DNA of 49,640 nucleotides, from NCBI RefSeq assembly GCF_001953865.1, contig NZ_MQUQ01000023.1:1-49640 (forward strand). Reading direction: 5' to 3'. The notes under the pieces are model-generated. The model saw nothing but the letters and a program-made list of their open reading frames with translations. It was not told the origin of the DNA and searched no databases. This document shows, one piece after another, positions 18,701 to 27,830 of this stretch. Made by a program: the position numbers and the translations under genes. The stretch is from Amycolatopsis coloradensis. Its GTDB lineage: Bacteria > Actinomycetota > Actinomycetes > Mycobacteriales > Pseudonocardiaceae. Positions within the stretch are counted from its first letter, which is position 1. Every line of letters begins with the position of its first letter.

Positions 18701-19390
18701 TTCGACAAGGCGGCCGCGGCGGCAGTGCTGACACGCTTGGCCAAGGCCGGGGGCGGAACTCACCGTCTCGCGACGGCGGTCGCGCTGGCCGGGGTCGACC
18801 AGCAGGCAGGCATCGACGTGCTCTGGGCGATCATCCGCAGCTTCGCTCAGCTCGAGACAAGGGAAAAGGCGGCCGCGGAACTCACCAAACTCGATCGCGG
18901 CGACGGGCAGGCGGCATACGGCTTGCTGGTGGACGACCTGCGGCTCCCCGTCGACACGAGGATTCGGCTTAGCAGGTTATTGGCACGCTACGACAAGGCA
19001 GCGGCGATCGCGGCCGTGCGAAGGATCGTGGACTCTCCGATAGCGACACAGAGACAGCGATCGGCCGCCTTGACGCAACTGGGGCAGTTCAGCCCCCGGG
19101 AAGCCATTGCGCTTCGGTCCAAGCAGGCGAACGCTTCTGCGGCGCCACCCACGAGCACACGCGAACTGGATAAGCTGGCGAAGCTCAGCAAGCCACGGCA
19201 GGTCAAGGCGTACAACGAGCGAATCGGCAACGCCAAACTCGATGCTTCCGACCGGTTGGAGGCCGCGGACCGACTCACCTCGTTGAGCCCCAAGGATGCG
19301 CGAGCCGGGTTCGAATTGATCGAGGCGGACCGAAAGGTGCCGAAGAAATTCAGGGACAAAGCGGCCAAGGCCGCGCGCAAGATTCGCTGA
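15767..19390 (+). CDS. Trypsin-like / NACHT STAND NTPase with HEAT-like repeats, 1207 aa
   Basis: The start is GTG 15767 because GGAGG lies 6 nt upstream; earlier starts add residues without domain character. Residues ~20-190 are a trypsin-like fold (GRGTGFFVAPGLLLTSGDVI, then AGFSGGPVVNGRTGAVCGVA). The nucleophile Ser is present, but the His position is Asp (LLTSGDVI where LTCAHVV is usual) and the Asp position is Glu (EEFALLR), so proteolysis is doubtful. A NACHT NTPase follows with Walker A GGKGAGKSS (~266-274) and Walker B WFVLVDGFSEV (~346). The rest (~560-1130) is degenerate helical repeats of HEAT or ARM type (LGDDDRAVRVLGILATDS, AGLALVEFDKAAAAAVLTRL). The architecture fits a STAND sensor: repeats detect a ligand, NACHT oligomerises, and the N-terminal domain signals. 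Its stop faces that of the caspase-NACHT gene with 2 bp between. Confidence 0.85.
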   Translation: MLASTWATVELLSLPLVTPSGAGRGTGFFVAPGLLLTSGDVIAEGLPLVDDDLFLRTVPQATDFDLISDPADEEFALLRASDRQSGPYAALSDDVAVGDTLQVFGFAVGDPRKLLTASLRLSEPSQFTVVDGRIEAGFSGGPVVNGRTGAVCGVARYESGTARVMPISDMLQRFPGFCPAPRFSHRWLELLDDEQREALRSRRPGASRLAEYQTAIAGSGARPLLGDMLGVTAPAIKIRLRSDDRRDPVVTEIQQDHLILHPDAQLVGGKGAGKSSMLRQLTVMLAGQRIRGEGELVPVPVKAKALATHGTVPELLAKGVADGADLDLSLDALTALFAEPPFDGGRWFVLVDGFSEVRDPQWSKMVLQRIRRERDDGKYAFLLAADSLSRHELDAISRDGRDPTYALGALGDGELLSLAEKWLRELDVPRGAASATGFLERVAEARASELAALPLPATMFAVLYTAEPGRALPQNKAALYGAFIGLLLERRLPGREYLLEPIVEVLKELACAGPEPGRLSVPANDDFDQNALSTRRWPHLVHDLLTGSGLIADVQNEFLVDRQAGSVVFTDETVRDYLMACRLADQHPNPSRLKASRVLEPSGGLDTVKAFLVGIWAAEEKNIARPLLRLLKRRNPVAAYRFVADLPSQGISLPPTVRKTLSKRLSERVASVRAVHTERREAGAILRRLDKSAAIRVYETLARLQPEDARAYEAIDILLEHAPSLAVSSLLSKCKDRRINAWQKLLFARMLYDANAAQGMHWLTLLVRNGPDDVWPEAVQVVSTFDREHGILLLQEKIATAVRDSQRLQAAQLLMSFDPDLGTAELSQLARGQGIEPQVRLAAAVVAMPRLPDNGAGLFAHLAGEDRLDPEIRIKACEHLGDDDRAVRVLGILATDSTVEAAIRCTAAELHFRLRPDSGLPMLLDLIADPRLGHSRIAAARAVGRQERDHAAGLLAGLAADQANDVTLRRGAGLALVEFDKAAAAAVLTRLAKAGGGTHRLATAVALAGVDQQAGIDVLWAIIRSFAQLETREKAAAELTKLDRGDGQAAYGLLVDDLRLPVDTRIRLSRLLARYDKAAAIAAVRRIVDSPIATQRQRSAALTQLGQFSPREAIALRSKQANASAAPPTSTRELDKLAKLSKPRQVKAYNERIGNAKLDASDRLEAADRLTSLSPKDARAGFELIEADRKVPKKFRDKAAKAARKIR

Positions 19391-19392
19391 AC

Positions 19393-22300
19393 TCAGATCC
19401 GCAGTGCGAGAATTCCTTGATTGGTCCCGACGATCAGCTTGTCGGCCGCCGCGAACGCTAGCGCCTTGATCTCGGCATCGAGGTAGACCGTACGAGGTTT
19501 GCCGTCCAGGTCCTCGATTTCGACAAAGTATGTACGCGCGATGGCGAAGCCGCGGCGCGCGTGGTAGGCGATCGCGGTTATGCTCTCCTTGCCGGATCTT
19601 TCCTCGAGCAGGCTCAACCCGGTACTCACCCGCAGACCGAACATACTCGTTTTCCCGTTCCCCAGCGTCCACAGCCGGAAAACACCGTCCTGACCACCTG
19701 CGGCCAGGACGTTCCTGCCGTCTGCCCTGGCGAAGACGGCCACCGCCGATTCCGGTTTCGCTTCGGTGAACGAACCGCGGACAGGGCCCCACAGGACACC
19801 GTGTTCACTTTCCGAACCGATGGGGAGACGTTCGACCCGGCCGGTCGCCCGCCCGACCGAGACGGCCAAGATCGGATAGAGATAGCCGACGAGTGGGCTG
19901 GTCATCCGAGCACCGGTCTCGAGATTCCACGCGTCGACCGAGCCGTCGCTGCCACCGCTGACCGCCACCAGCTGCTTGTCGGCGATCGTGCAGGCGACCG
20001 CCCGTACCGGATGACCGTGGTTCAACTGCCTCCTTCGCGCCTCGCCGGTCTCCAGGTCCCAGATGCGGATGACGCCGTCTTCGCTGCCGCTGAGCAGGAT
20101 CGCCGTGCCCGCGACGCTGCCCACCGCGATCGCGCGTACTTCGGCCGAATGCCCCTCGAGCGGCTCACCGAGAGGTTTCCCGGTTTCGGCGTCCCACAAC
20201 CGGATCGTCGCGTCGTCGCTACCGCTCACGACGACCACCCGGTTACGGACCCTGGCGATCGCGATGCACCGGAGGCCCCGGAGATGGCTGCTTTCGAAGG
20301 ACTTGTCGCCGTTGTGGACGGCCAGGTCGTGTACCCGGACGGTGCGGTCGTCGCCGCCGCTGATCGCCAGAGGCTGGCCGTCGAGCCCGCCGAAACCCAC
20401 CGCGTGGATACTGCTTTCGTGGCCCGCGAAGGAGTGGGCGAACTCGGAGCCGGTGTTCAGGTCCCAGGTGCGGATCTTCCGGTCGGTGTGGCCACAGACC
20501 ACGATGAGCCGCCCATCCAGGTATCGTGCGGCGACGGCGCGGGCCGGATTGCTGCGGCTGTCGATGATTCTGCCGACCACCTCACCGGTCATCAGATCGA
20601 ACGCGCCGATCGAGCCGTCCGAGCTGCTTGTCACGACGATCAGGCGCTCGGCGGTCTCGACGGTGTCCATCGCGACGACCGACGACTTTCCCCGGTTCCA
20701 CTTGCGAGAACCCGCCTGGCCGCTGAGCAGGTCCCAGACCCGGATCCAGCCGTCGAGTGCGCCGCTGATGGCGAGCGGCCGCAGCCTGGTAGAGATCTTA
20801 ACCGCCGTGATGCTGTCCTTGTGCCCCTCGAAGCAGGCCTTCGCTTGTCCGGTCGACAAGTCCCACGCCCGGACCGTTCGGTCGAACGAACCCGTGACGA
20901 GCGTGGGTACTCCGTCGACCTCGGCAAACGCCATCGCCCGGATCTGGTGTATGTGCCCGGTCAACGGCGCGCCGATGGGCATACCGCTGACATAGTCCCA
21001 TAGGTGCACCTGCATATCGTCGCCGCCGCTGACCAGGATCGGCTTGCTCTCCAGCTCCCCGAGCACCACCGCGTGGACCGCGCCCCTGTTCGTTTCGATC
21101 GCTCGTTTGTCCGGAACCCCGGTGGCCAGATCCCACATCTTGATCGTGCCGTCCTCAGAACCGCTGACGACGACCGGATGACCGTAGGGATCACCTACGG
21201 CGATCGACGTCACCCGCGCCTGATGTGCTTTGACAGTCAGGTTTCGGCTGCGCCGTACCCACTGCGCCCACAAGGTACGCCAAGGTGGTTCCGGCCATTC
21301 CGCCGCGATGTTCTTCGCCAGAATGGTGGCGCGATGACAGTGTGCGGCCAGTTCGAGGTACGAGGCGTGCTCACCGACCGGTTTGTTCCACAGATGTTTA
21401 AGCGTCCTGCTGTAGGCCTGCGCCGCCGGACTTCGCATGGTGTCGTCGTCGGCGGCCAAGGCCGTCAGCAAGGGGGCGCGCTCGGCATTGAGCAGATACA
21501 CCGGATCGGCCAGCAGGTTTTCGAGTGTCCCTGCCTTCTCCGCGTGGGTCGCGAGATGGCGCAGCGCGTAGGTGTGCGCTCGCCACCAGTCGACCTTCCC
21601 GTTCGCTGTCGTCGCACGGTCAATCCAGAACTCGAAGATGGCCTGATGCGAGGCCCGCTCGCCCCGGTCTTCTCGTAGATGCTCAGCCAGCGCTTCGTGG
21701 TAGAGCCGGTAAACCGAACGCTCTTTTTCCTCGGCCTCGATGACATAGAAGCCGGCTTTTTCGACAAGCCAATCGATATCCGCCATCGTGTAGCTCCGCC
21801 CGGCCAATACCGTGGCCTGCGCGGCCCAGACGTCTTCCCATGGCAAACCGCTACCCCGCGCATAGGCCAGTGGCGCCAGCAGGTCACGTGCCTTCGCCGC
21901 TTCGGCTCCGAGTCGCCCGTCGAGGTCCAAGCGCATTGCCTCGGCGGCGTAGCGGGGAAGCGCCGCTCTCCACCGATCGCTGTAGGGATTGGGGATGTCC
22001 TTGCGTAGCGCGAGACTTCGTCCGGTGATGAGTGCCACCAGAAAAGACTGTCCGGCTGCCGTTCCCACCGCTGTCGCGACCGCATCGAGCACATGCGGCG
22101 GAGCAGCGGAGTACGGCGAATCCGGGACCAGGTCGAGGAGACACCTCTTCACGTAGGTAGTGACACTCTCCGGATCGGCGTAGCGCTCGGAGTCGAGATC
22201 GAGCGCTTCGAACGGTCCGCCGAGCTTGCCGAGGAGAGGCGTACGGGTGCCGAGCAGCAACCGCAGCCTGCTGCGAGGCGCACCACGGAGAAGCGGGGAA

Positions 22301-23580
22301 AGTACCCGCATCACGAGTTCGTCGGCGTCGGTCGCTTCGTCGAGTGCGTCGATCACGGCGACGAACGGGCGTTGCCGATCCGCGAGTTCGGCGAGCAGGT
22401 CGCCCGGCGTGGTCGCTTCGATCTCGGCGTCCTGGCAAAGCTTGGCCAGTACCTGAGCGCTGGTCTGGCCACGGGCGTGGATGAAGGTGTCGATTCCCCT
22501 GCGCGGCGGAATGGTCTCAGGAGGCAACTGGTCCAACCGGGGTACCTTCTGCCGGTGCTGGGGATGCGCGAGCACGGTCAGCCGGGACAACAGCGCCGAT
22601 TTCCCGGAGCCGGGTGCGCCATGGACCACTCGGCTGCGACCATCGCGATCGAGATCCCGCAACCAGTCGCAGAGATCCTTGAGTGCCTCGTGGCGACCTG
22701 TGAACAACCATTTGTCGGCCTGCGGACGGTCCAGCCCCTGTGCCCTGGGGAGAACATGGTCCTTCAGATCCCGATCACGTTCCTGCCGCCGTTCGTGGTC
22801 GAACTGTGTGCGGAGGTCGAGGCCGCGGAGCCAGGTGTTGAACCGCGGGTTGGGGAGGAACTTGCTCTCGCTTTCTCCCGCACCCAGCCGTTGCGCATGT
22901 TGCGACGGTGCCTTTTCAGGGTCCGAGTTGATCATCGAGACGACCGTGTCCAGTTTGAGGAACGGCACGTCGTGACCACCGCTGCCGCGATGCCTGATGG
23001 CGCGCTCCAGCGCTTGAGTGAAAGTCCCTGCCAGCGCCTCTTCGCTCGGCCGCGTCGCGGTCAAGATCTCGAAACCCGGCTGGTTCGCCAGTCCGCGAAG
23101 CCTGCCCAGCGCGGCGGTGCCGAACCTGCTAATCTCCGCGCCCGCCTTGCCTGCGTGGCAGGTGTCGAGAACGATGAGCAGTCGCTGTACTCGGCTGCCG
23201 ACCCAAAGCCACCTGGCCAGGTCACCGGCCAGCAACCCGGTGCCGACCAGATCTTCTGTGGTGTCGACGAGCGGGAACAGGAACTCGCCGCTGTCATCCA
23301 CTTGGCCATGCCCGGTGTAGTAGAAGACGACGTGGTCTTCGGACGTCATCGCCTTCGAGGTGACGACCTCCCTGATCCCCGCGCGGAGATCCGCGAAACG
23401 CATATCCGCCGTGAAACCGGAGGCCTGCCGGTACCCGAGCCCGGACTCGGGTGCCGTGAACAACCGCACCATCCGGTCGATCTCTCCCGAAAGCTCTGGT
23501 CGGTCACCGAGGTCGGGGCAATGCGGGTGCCGGGTGGTTCCGGTCGCGATCAGGATCCGCCGCGGCGGCCGGTCAGACAT
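19393..23580 (-). CDS. Caspase-like / NACHT / WD40 STAND protein, 1395 aa
   Basis: Domains in order: a caspase-like peptidase (C14, about 1-210) with His91 in YYTGHGQ and Cys141 in LIVLDTCHAGKAG, both intact; a NACHT-type NTPase with Walker A HGAPGSGKSALL (about 320-331) and Walker B FVAVIDALDEA (about 406-416); a helical region; then about ten WD40 blades from residue 785 (VTSIAVGDPYGHPVVVSGSE, IRIWDLETGEARR and similar) to about 1290. The expected mode is ligand sensing by the propeller, NTP-driven assembly, and proteolytic activation leading to growth arrest or death. The start ATG 23580 overlaps the stop of the upstream alpha/beta hydrolase by 8 nt (ATGTCTGA), so translation is coupled. 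The gene appears full length. Confidence 0.92.
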   Translation of the reverse strand: MSDRPPRRILIATGTTRHPHCPDLGDRPELSGEIDRMVRLFTAPESGLGYRQASGFTADMRFADLRAGIREVVTSKAMTSEDHVVFYYTGHGQVDDSGEFLFPLVDTTEDLVGTGLLAGDLARWLWVGSRVQRLLIVLDTCHAGKAGAEISRFGTAALGRLRGLANQPGFEILTATRPSEEALAGTFTQALERAIRHRGSGGHDVPFLKLDTVVSMINSDPEKAPSQHAQRLGAGESESKFLPNPRFNTWLRGLDLRTQFDHERRQERDRDLKDHVLPRAQGLDRPQADKWLFTGRHEALKDLCDWLRDLDRDGRSRVVHGAPGSGKSALLSRLTVLAHPQHRQKVPRLDQLPPETIPPRRGIDTFIHARGQTSAQVLAKLCQDAEIEATTPGDLLAELADRQRPFVAVIDALDEATDADELVMRVLSPLLRGAPRSRLRLLLGTRTPLLGKLGGPFEALDLDSERYADPESVTTYVKRCLLDLVPDSPYSAAPPHVLDAVATAVGTAAGQSFLVALITGRSLALRKDIPNPYSDRWRAALPRYAAEAMRLDLDGRLGAEAAKARDLLAPLAYARGSGLPWEDVWAAQATVLAGRSYTMADIDWLVEKAGFYVIEAEEKERSVYRLYHEALAEHLREDRGERASHQAIFEFWIDRATTANGKVDWWRAHTYALRHLATHAEKAGTLENLLADPVYLLNAERAPLLTALAADDDTMRSPAAQAYSRTLKHLWNKPVGEHASYLELAAHCHRATILAKNIAAEWPEPPWRTLWAQWVRRSRNLTVKAHQARVTSIAVGDPYGHPVVVSGSEDGTIKMWDLATGVPDKRAIETNRGAVHAVVLGELESKPILVSGGDDMQVHLWDYVSGMPIGAPLTGHIHQIRAMAFAEVDGVPTLVTGSFDRTVRAWDLSTGQAKACFEGHKDSITAVKISTRLRPLAISGALDGWIRVWDLLSGQAGSRKWNRGKSSVVAMDTVETAERLIVVTSSSDGSIGAFDLMTGEVVGRIIDSRSNPARAVAARYLDGRLIVVCGHTDRKIRTWDLNTGSEFAHSFAGHESSIHAVGFGGLDGQPLAISGGDDRTVRVHDLAVHNGDKSFESSHLRGLRCIAIARVRNRVVVVSGSDDATIRLWDAETGKPLGEPLEGHSAEVRAIAVGSVAGTAILLSGSEDGVIRIWDLETGEARRRQLNHGHPVRAVACTIADKQLVAVSGGSDGSVDAWNLETGARMTSPLVGYLYPILAVSVGRATGRVERLPIGSESEHGVLWGPVRGSFTEAKPESAVAVFARADGRNVLAAGGQDGVFRLWTLGNGKTSMFGLRVSTGLSLLEERSGKESITAIAYHARRGFAIARTYFVEIEDLDGKPRTVYLDAEIKALAFAAADKLIVGTNQGILALRI

Positions 23581-24430
23581 GACGGAAGGCCGCCGCGATC
23601 GCGCGGCCGGTGGCTTCGCTCGTCAGGTACCGCGTTGCGTCATGGGCTCGAGCCCCGCAATGGACGACCGTCGTCGAGACCCGATCACCGAAGAGGGGTC
23701 GCAAATCCTTACGCAGTGCCACGATGTCGCCGTCATCGACTATGTTCGACCATCCCGCCGCCGACCCGGGCCATCGACCCAGACCGTGTTCGTCGGCAGG
23801 CGGCCGCAATCGGTCGAAGACCAGGTTCCGGATGCCGAGCGGCGATCCCAGTGTGACCAGGGTGTGCACCGGCCATTCAGGGTGGGCACAGAGTGCTTCG
23901 TAGGCGACCACGGATCCCAGCGAATGGCCGACCAGAACCCGGGTGTCCGTGCCGACCGCGTCGGCGACTCGCTCGATGGCGGCTTTTCGGACGTGTTCAT
24001 CGGTGAAATAGTTTCTGACCTGCTTGAGCGAGAAGATCATCGCTCGTTCCGCGATCCCGGCAAAGAATTTCGAATTGCTCAGCGCGTCAAGTGCCCGTTG
24101 GACCGACCTGGGCGTACGGGCCAGCGTCCGCTCCTCCGGGCCGACGAGCGCGGTGTCGTGGCATGCCGCGTGTTCCCACCAGGTCTCCAAGAGGCCGAGT
24201 TCGATCTCGTCTCGGACGTCATCAGCCTCATACCAAGGTATTTCGCTGGACAAGGTCCGTGAGGCAGGCCGGAACACATCGCCGTAGAAGGCGCAGATCA
24301 GATCGGCCGGCTCGAGACCGGCCCCCGCTCGTCGCAAGCCATCGAGCATGGCGGGGAACCAATTCGAATGCATGACCGCTTCCCCACGATATTCGTTGCC
24401 GATGCCGTGGACGCCAACCACCAGTGCCAA
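23573..24430 (-). CDS. Alpha/beta hydrolase coupled to the caspase-NACHT gene, 285 aa
   Basis: A soluble serine hydrolase of the lipase/esterase type. Near the start GVHGIGNEYRGE has the HG oxyanion element. The nucleophile elbow is TRVLVGHSLGSVVAYE with Ser170. A likely acid lies in WSNIVDDGDIVALRKD and the base His in CGARAHDATRYLTSEATG. The start is a TTG (24430) with GAGGGA just upstream; GTG codons a few residues later are alternatives. Its last 8 nt overlap the start of the caspase-NACHT-WD40 gene. The fixed coupling suggests that the hydrolase is part of the same response, as a co-effector, a substrate activated by the caspase, or a regulator. No signal peptide. Substrate unknown. Confidence 0.85.
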   Translation of the reverse strand: MALVVGVHGIGNEYRGEAVMHSNWFPAMLDGLRRAGAGLEPADLICAFYGDVFRPASRTLSSEIPWYEADDVRDEIELGLLETWWEHAACHDTALVGPEERTLARTPRSVQRALDALSNSKFFAGIAERAMIFSLKQVRNYFTDEHVRKAAIERVADAVGTDTRVLVGHSLGSVVAYEALCAHPEWPVHTLVTLGSPLGIRNLVFDRLRPPADEHGLGRWPGSAAGWSNIVDDGDIVALRKDLRPLFGDRVSTTVVHCGARAHDATRYLTSEATGRAIAAAFRHV

Positions 24431-24592
24431 GATCCCTCATTCCTGACCGCGACGTGCTCCCAGACACCCTAGCGATAACTTCGTTGGCACGTCGACGGTC
24501 TCGACGAAGGGCGTCACCCACGACGCCGTCGGCATTCTTCACCTGGATGACGAGGTCGGCGTCGTGGACCATGTCGGGTGGGGGTGGGGTGG

Positions 24593-25275
24593 ATGCCGCG
24601 TGAGGAAAACCCGTTGGCCGCCGGGAACGGGCCGTTGGTGGAGTTCGCACGAGATTTGCGGCTATTTCGGGAAAAAGCGGGTAAGCCGACCTATCGGGTG
24701 CTCTGTGCGCGAGCGCATTACTCGGAGGCCGCGCTGTCGCAGGCCGCCGCGGGGCGGAAGCTCCCCAGCCTCGACGTGACGCTGGCATACGTGCGTGCGT
24801 GCGACGGGGACACCGAAGAGTGGGAGCGTCGGTGGCGCGAGTTGTCGGTCGCTCTTCAGCCGCCCGCGCCGCCGGACCTGGAAGAGTCGCCGTACACGGG
24901 GCTCCCGCCGTTCCGGGCCGAGGACGCGGCTCAGTTCTTCGGCAGGGAAGCGCTGGTGGAGGAAGTGCTCGACCGGCTGACCCGGCATCGGGTCGTGGTG
25001 GTCGTCGGCGCGTCGGGCACCGGCAAGACCTCGGTGCTGCGAGCGGGGGTGACGCCGTAGCTGGCCGGGCCCACCGTCGTGCTGACGCCGGGGCCGCATC
25101 CGCTCGAGGAGTGCCTCATCCGGCTGGCGCGCCTGGCGGACACGCCGGTCGCACGGCCGACGGATGAACCGCGGGGACTACACCACGTCGTCCGGCGGAT
25201 CGCCCCCGAAGAGCGCGAACTGGTGCTGGTCGTCGACCAGTTCGAAGAGGTGTTTACGCTCTGCGCCGACCGCTG
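24593..25275 (+). pseudogene. nSTAND1-type NTPase, nonsense-mutated and truncated
   Basis: From ATG 24593 (an ATG 15 nt earlier is also possible) the frame gives a helix-turn-helix-like N-terminus (ALSQAAAGRKLPSLDVTLAY), the linker SPYTGLPPFRAEDAAQFFGR typical of nSTAND1, and a Walker A loop VVGASGTGKTSVLRAG. A TAG at 25058-25060 replaces the expected Trp of GVTPWLAGP. The same frame then continues (VVLTPGPHPLEECLIRLARL) to the Walker B region LVLVVDQFEEVFTLCADR, where it ends abruptly near 25275 against an RHS fragment of opposite orientation. The C-terminal sensor, normally WD40 blades, is missing. The gene is dead twice over. Confidence 0.85.
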
Positions 25276-26040
25276 TGTGTCAGCAGCCGCTTGTCGGGGC
25301 TGAGCGCCAGGTCGGCGCTGTCGCCCTCGGCGGTGTAGGACAGGAGCACGTTGGTCACGGTGTCGCCCTGGGACGCGGCACGCTGCGTGACGCGGTCAGT
25401 GGCATCCCGCACGTAGGCGACATCAGCGGCATCAGGGCCGACAGTGCGGGCTGTGAGGCGGCGTTCGGTGCTGTCCCAGCCGAGGTAGGTGGTGGACCCG
25501 CCGGTGGTGAACTCGACGGTGTTGCCGTGGGAGTCGTATTTGATCCCGGTTGTGGCGTTGGCTCCTGTGGTGGAGAGGAGCCGGTCCGCTGCGTCGTAGC
25601 AGTACGCGGTTTCAGCCGTGCCCGCGGCGGTCTGGTCGAGCAGGCGGACGCGGTTGGTGTTGAGGCCGGCGTTGGCTTGTGTGCCAGCGGGGCAGGCTGC
25701 GGAGGGCGAGGTGAAATCGTAGGTGTAGTGGTGGCCGGGGACGTAGGCTTCCACGAGCCTGCCGGCGCTGTCGTAGCTGTAGTTCGGGCCATCGGGCCGT
25801 GCGTCGGTGCGGCCCTGTGATTCGTCGACGATGGTCCCCGCCCGTGTCCGGGTTACTTCGGACGTGATGGTGCGGTTGTCGCTGGTTTTCCAGGTCAGGG
25901 AGCTGGTCTTCCCTGCTGGGTCCGCTCCGATCCCTGTCAGGTTGGCGCCGTTGGCTTAGGCCACGGTCGCCGCCTCTCCCGCGTTGTCGTAGGTCGCTGT
26001 GGCGAGGGTGGTGGTGCCCAGTTTGACGGTGAGGAGGCGT
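25254..26040 (-). pseudogene. RHS/YD-repeat protein fragment
   Basis: Translation gives RHS-type YD repeats: YDNAGEAATVA, YSYDSAGRLVEAYVPGHHYT, YCYDAADRLLSTTGANATTG and IKYDSHGNTVEFTTGGSTTY. An in-frame TAA near 25957 stands where Tyr is expected (VA-stop-ANGANL). The 5' side is cut by the rve-type transposon end at about 26040, and the 3' side is fused to the nSTAND1 remnant at about 25275. Intact RHS proteins carry a toxin domain at the C-terminus; that part is not here. This is a remnant of a polymorphic toxin or wall-associated RHS protein. Confidence 0.85.
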
Positions 26041-26043
26041 GTG

Positions 26044-27169
26044 GGTGCCGAAAATTACGTCCATGCATGTCAAGCGGCATGCATGTACTCATGGAGGACT
26101 CCGCCGAGTCGGTCCTGCCGGCGTATCACGAGGCGTTCGATCCGGTCGGGTTGAAGGGCTTGCGGCCGGGCTCGCAGGGGTGCCGCGGCGGCCAGCGATC
26201 GGTGGGTTCGATGCTGGTTGCAGTGCTGCTCGTACTCGCGCAACGCGTGCCGGAGGTGGGTCTCGTTCCAGATCAGCGTGCGGTCCAGCAATTCGGCTCG
26301 CAGCGTCTTCACCCAGCGCTCCATGATCGCGTTCATGCGAGGCATCCGGACACCGGTCAGCACAGGGGCGATCTTGGCGCCGCTGAGGATCTCATCGATC
26401 AACGCACGGTACTTGGCATCGCGGTCGCGGTTGAGGAACCTCGCTTGCGCAACGCGCCCAGCATCCGCTAGGTCCATCAACATATCGCGGACAGCCTGCG
26501 CTACCCAGGCATGGGTAGGACGCGCGGTGGTACCGATAACACGGACCTGCCGGCCAGCGTGGTGGACGGCAGCCAGGATGTACTGCCGCTGCCCGGTAAG
26601 GGTGACGGTTTCGATGAAATCCATCGCCAGGATCGCCTCCGCCTGGGACCGCAGGAAGTCAGCCCACCTGACGGTCGCCCGTAGCGGGGCCGGATCGACA
26701 CCGTCGGCCTTGAGGATCTCCCATACAGTGGAGGCTGCGACCTTGACACCGAGCAGGGCGAGTTCGCCGTGGATGCGCCGGTGCCCCACGAGGGGTTCTC
26801 GGCCGCCTGACGGAGGACAAGGCGACGGATCGAGGCAAGAGCACGCGGACGCCCAGGCCCACGATTCACGCTCACACGGGCATGACGGTGTTTCACCAGA
26901 TCGCGATGCCACCGCAGCACCGTGTCCGGGCTGACCACAAGCCGAAGCCGACGCAACACCCCGCGCGACAGCGGCACCAGCAACGCTGAAAGGAACATCC
27001 TGTCCTCAGGCCGAAGTCGCGGGCGCTGGTCACCGAGGTGTCGTTGCAAGATGGTCAGTTAGTGGCGCAGGGCAAGGATCTCAACGTCCCTCTCGCGGTC
27101 GGTCATCGACAGCAGCCGCAGCACGGCGAACACGTGGACAACGACGAGATAGACGAAGCGAACCAGCAC
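26044..27169 (-). pseudogene. rve (DDE) transposase remnant with its element end
   Basis: The integrase-core transposase reads from GTG 27169 (LVRFVYLVVVHVFAVLRLLS) with a TAA at 27061-27059 replacing Gln in LALRH-stop-LTILQRHLG. It then runs to GRPRALASIRRLVLRQAAEN. A one-base deletion in the Trp-Gly-Tyr-Arg codons near 26788 shifts the frame. The remainder is intact: ILAMDFIETVTLTGQRQYIL (Asp), NRDRDAKYRALIDE (Asp), RMNAIMERWVKTLRAELLDR (Glu) and the end DRLGGVLHEYMHAA. Beyond the stop the sequence to about 26044 is shared with the fragment at 41301, so it marks the element's end. IS3/IS481-like by domain. Inactive as read. Confidence 0.85.
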
Positions 27170-27231
27170 AAGACGCGATCATGCCGGACCGCGAGCAGTC
27201 ATCCACCGACAGCGCTTGACCTGCACTGACG

Positions 27232-27431
27232 CATTTGTCGGCACGTACAGTGCTCGGTTCTGGCGGTGAGCACGAACCGCTCGACGGGCAGTTCGCCCGT
27301 GGGCAACGCAGACGAATCCTTACCGTATCGATGCCCACGTCGGCCAGGCCGGCATCGCACGAGGCCGCGAACTGGCCGACACGGTCGCGGATCAGCAATC
27401 TGAACTCATCGACTCGATCACCGAGATCCAT
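27232..27431 (-). pseudogene. Second rve transposase fragment
   Basis: The frame from 27431 reads GDRVDEFRLLIRDRVGQFAA and LADVGIDTVRIRLRCPRANC. After a one-base shift, VERFVLTARTEH follows. This is the segment around the second catalytic Asp (RDR-GQF) of another integrase-core transposase, different from the copy just downstream. Neither the N-terminus nor the usual ending (GGLINEY) is present. It is bounded by the adjacent transposase remnant and by the split HNH-type gene. Confidence 0.7.
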
Positions 27432-27830
27432 TACGAGGCCGCGGATCTACTGGTTAGTCAACCGCCGTCCGGTTCGTGGCCGTGCCGAGGACTTGGCCAT
27501 AGCGGCTGCCGACCTCCAGAACGGCGAACTGTCGGACCTAGCTGGCAATCTGGTGAGATGACAACGAATTCGAACGCTTCAGCCGACGGAGCAGGTCAGC
27601 GCAAGCAACTACCAGCCGCGACACTCGCCGCGCTTTGGACCGTCAGCAATGGTCAGTGTTATGCGCCGGGATGCTTGATCCCTGTGGTACTTGAGGTCCG
27701 CCCCGGAATCTACAGAAAGAACTCCCAGGTAGCCCACGTTTATGGCGTCAAGCCGGGCGCAGCCCGTTACCGGAAGAACATGCCCACACACGAACGAGAT
27801 GCGTTCAAGAACCTGCTGTTACTCTGCCTA

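Noticed and set aside
19561..21003. A 480-codon plus-strand frame with periodic Asp/Arg-rich units
   Set aside because: The periodicity mirrors the WD40 repeats on the other strand; it is not an independent repeat protein.
19680..21230. Possible tandem DNA repeat array or CRISPR
   Set aside because: The regular spacing comes from WD40 blades (about 120-130 nt, divergent at the nucleotide level). No identical direct repeats with unique spacers exist here or elsewhere in the window.
22093..23856. A 587-codon plus-strand open frame opposite the caspase-NACHT gene
   Set aside because: Antisense shadow. Composition is atypical and it spans two well-supported minus-strand genes.
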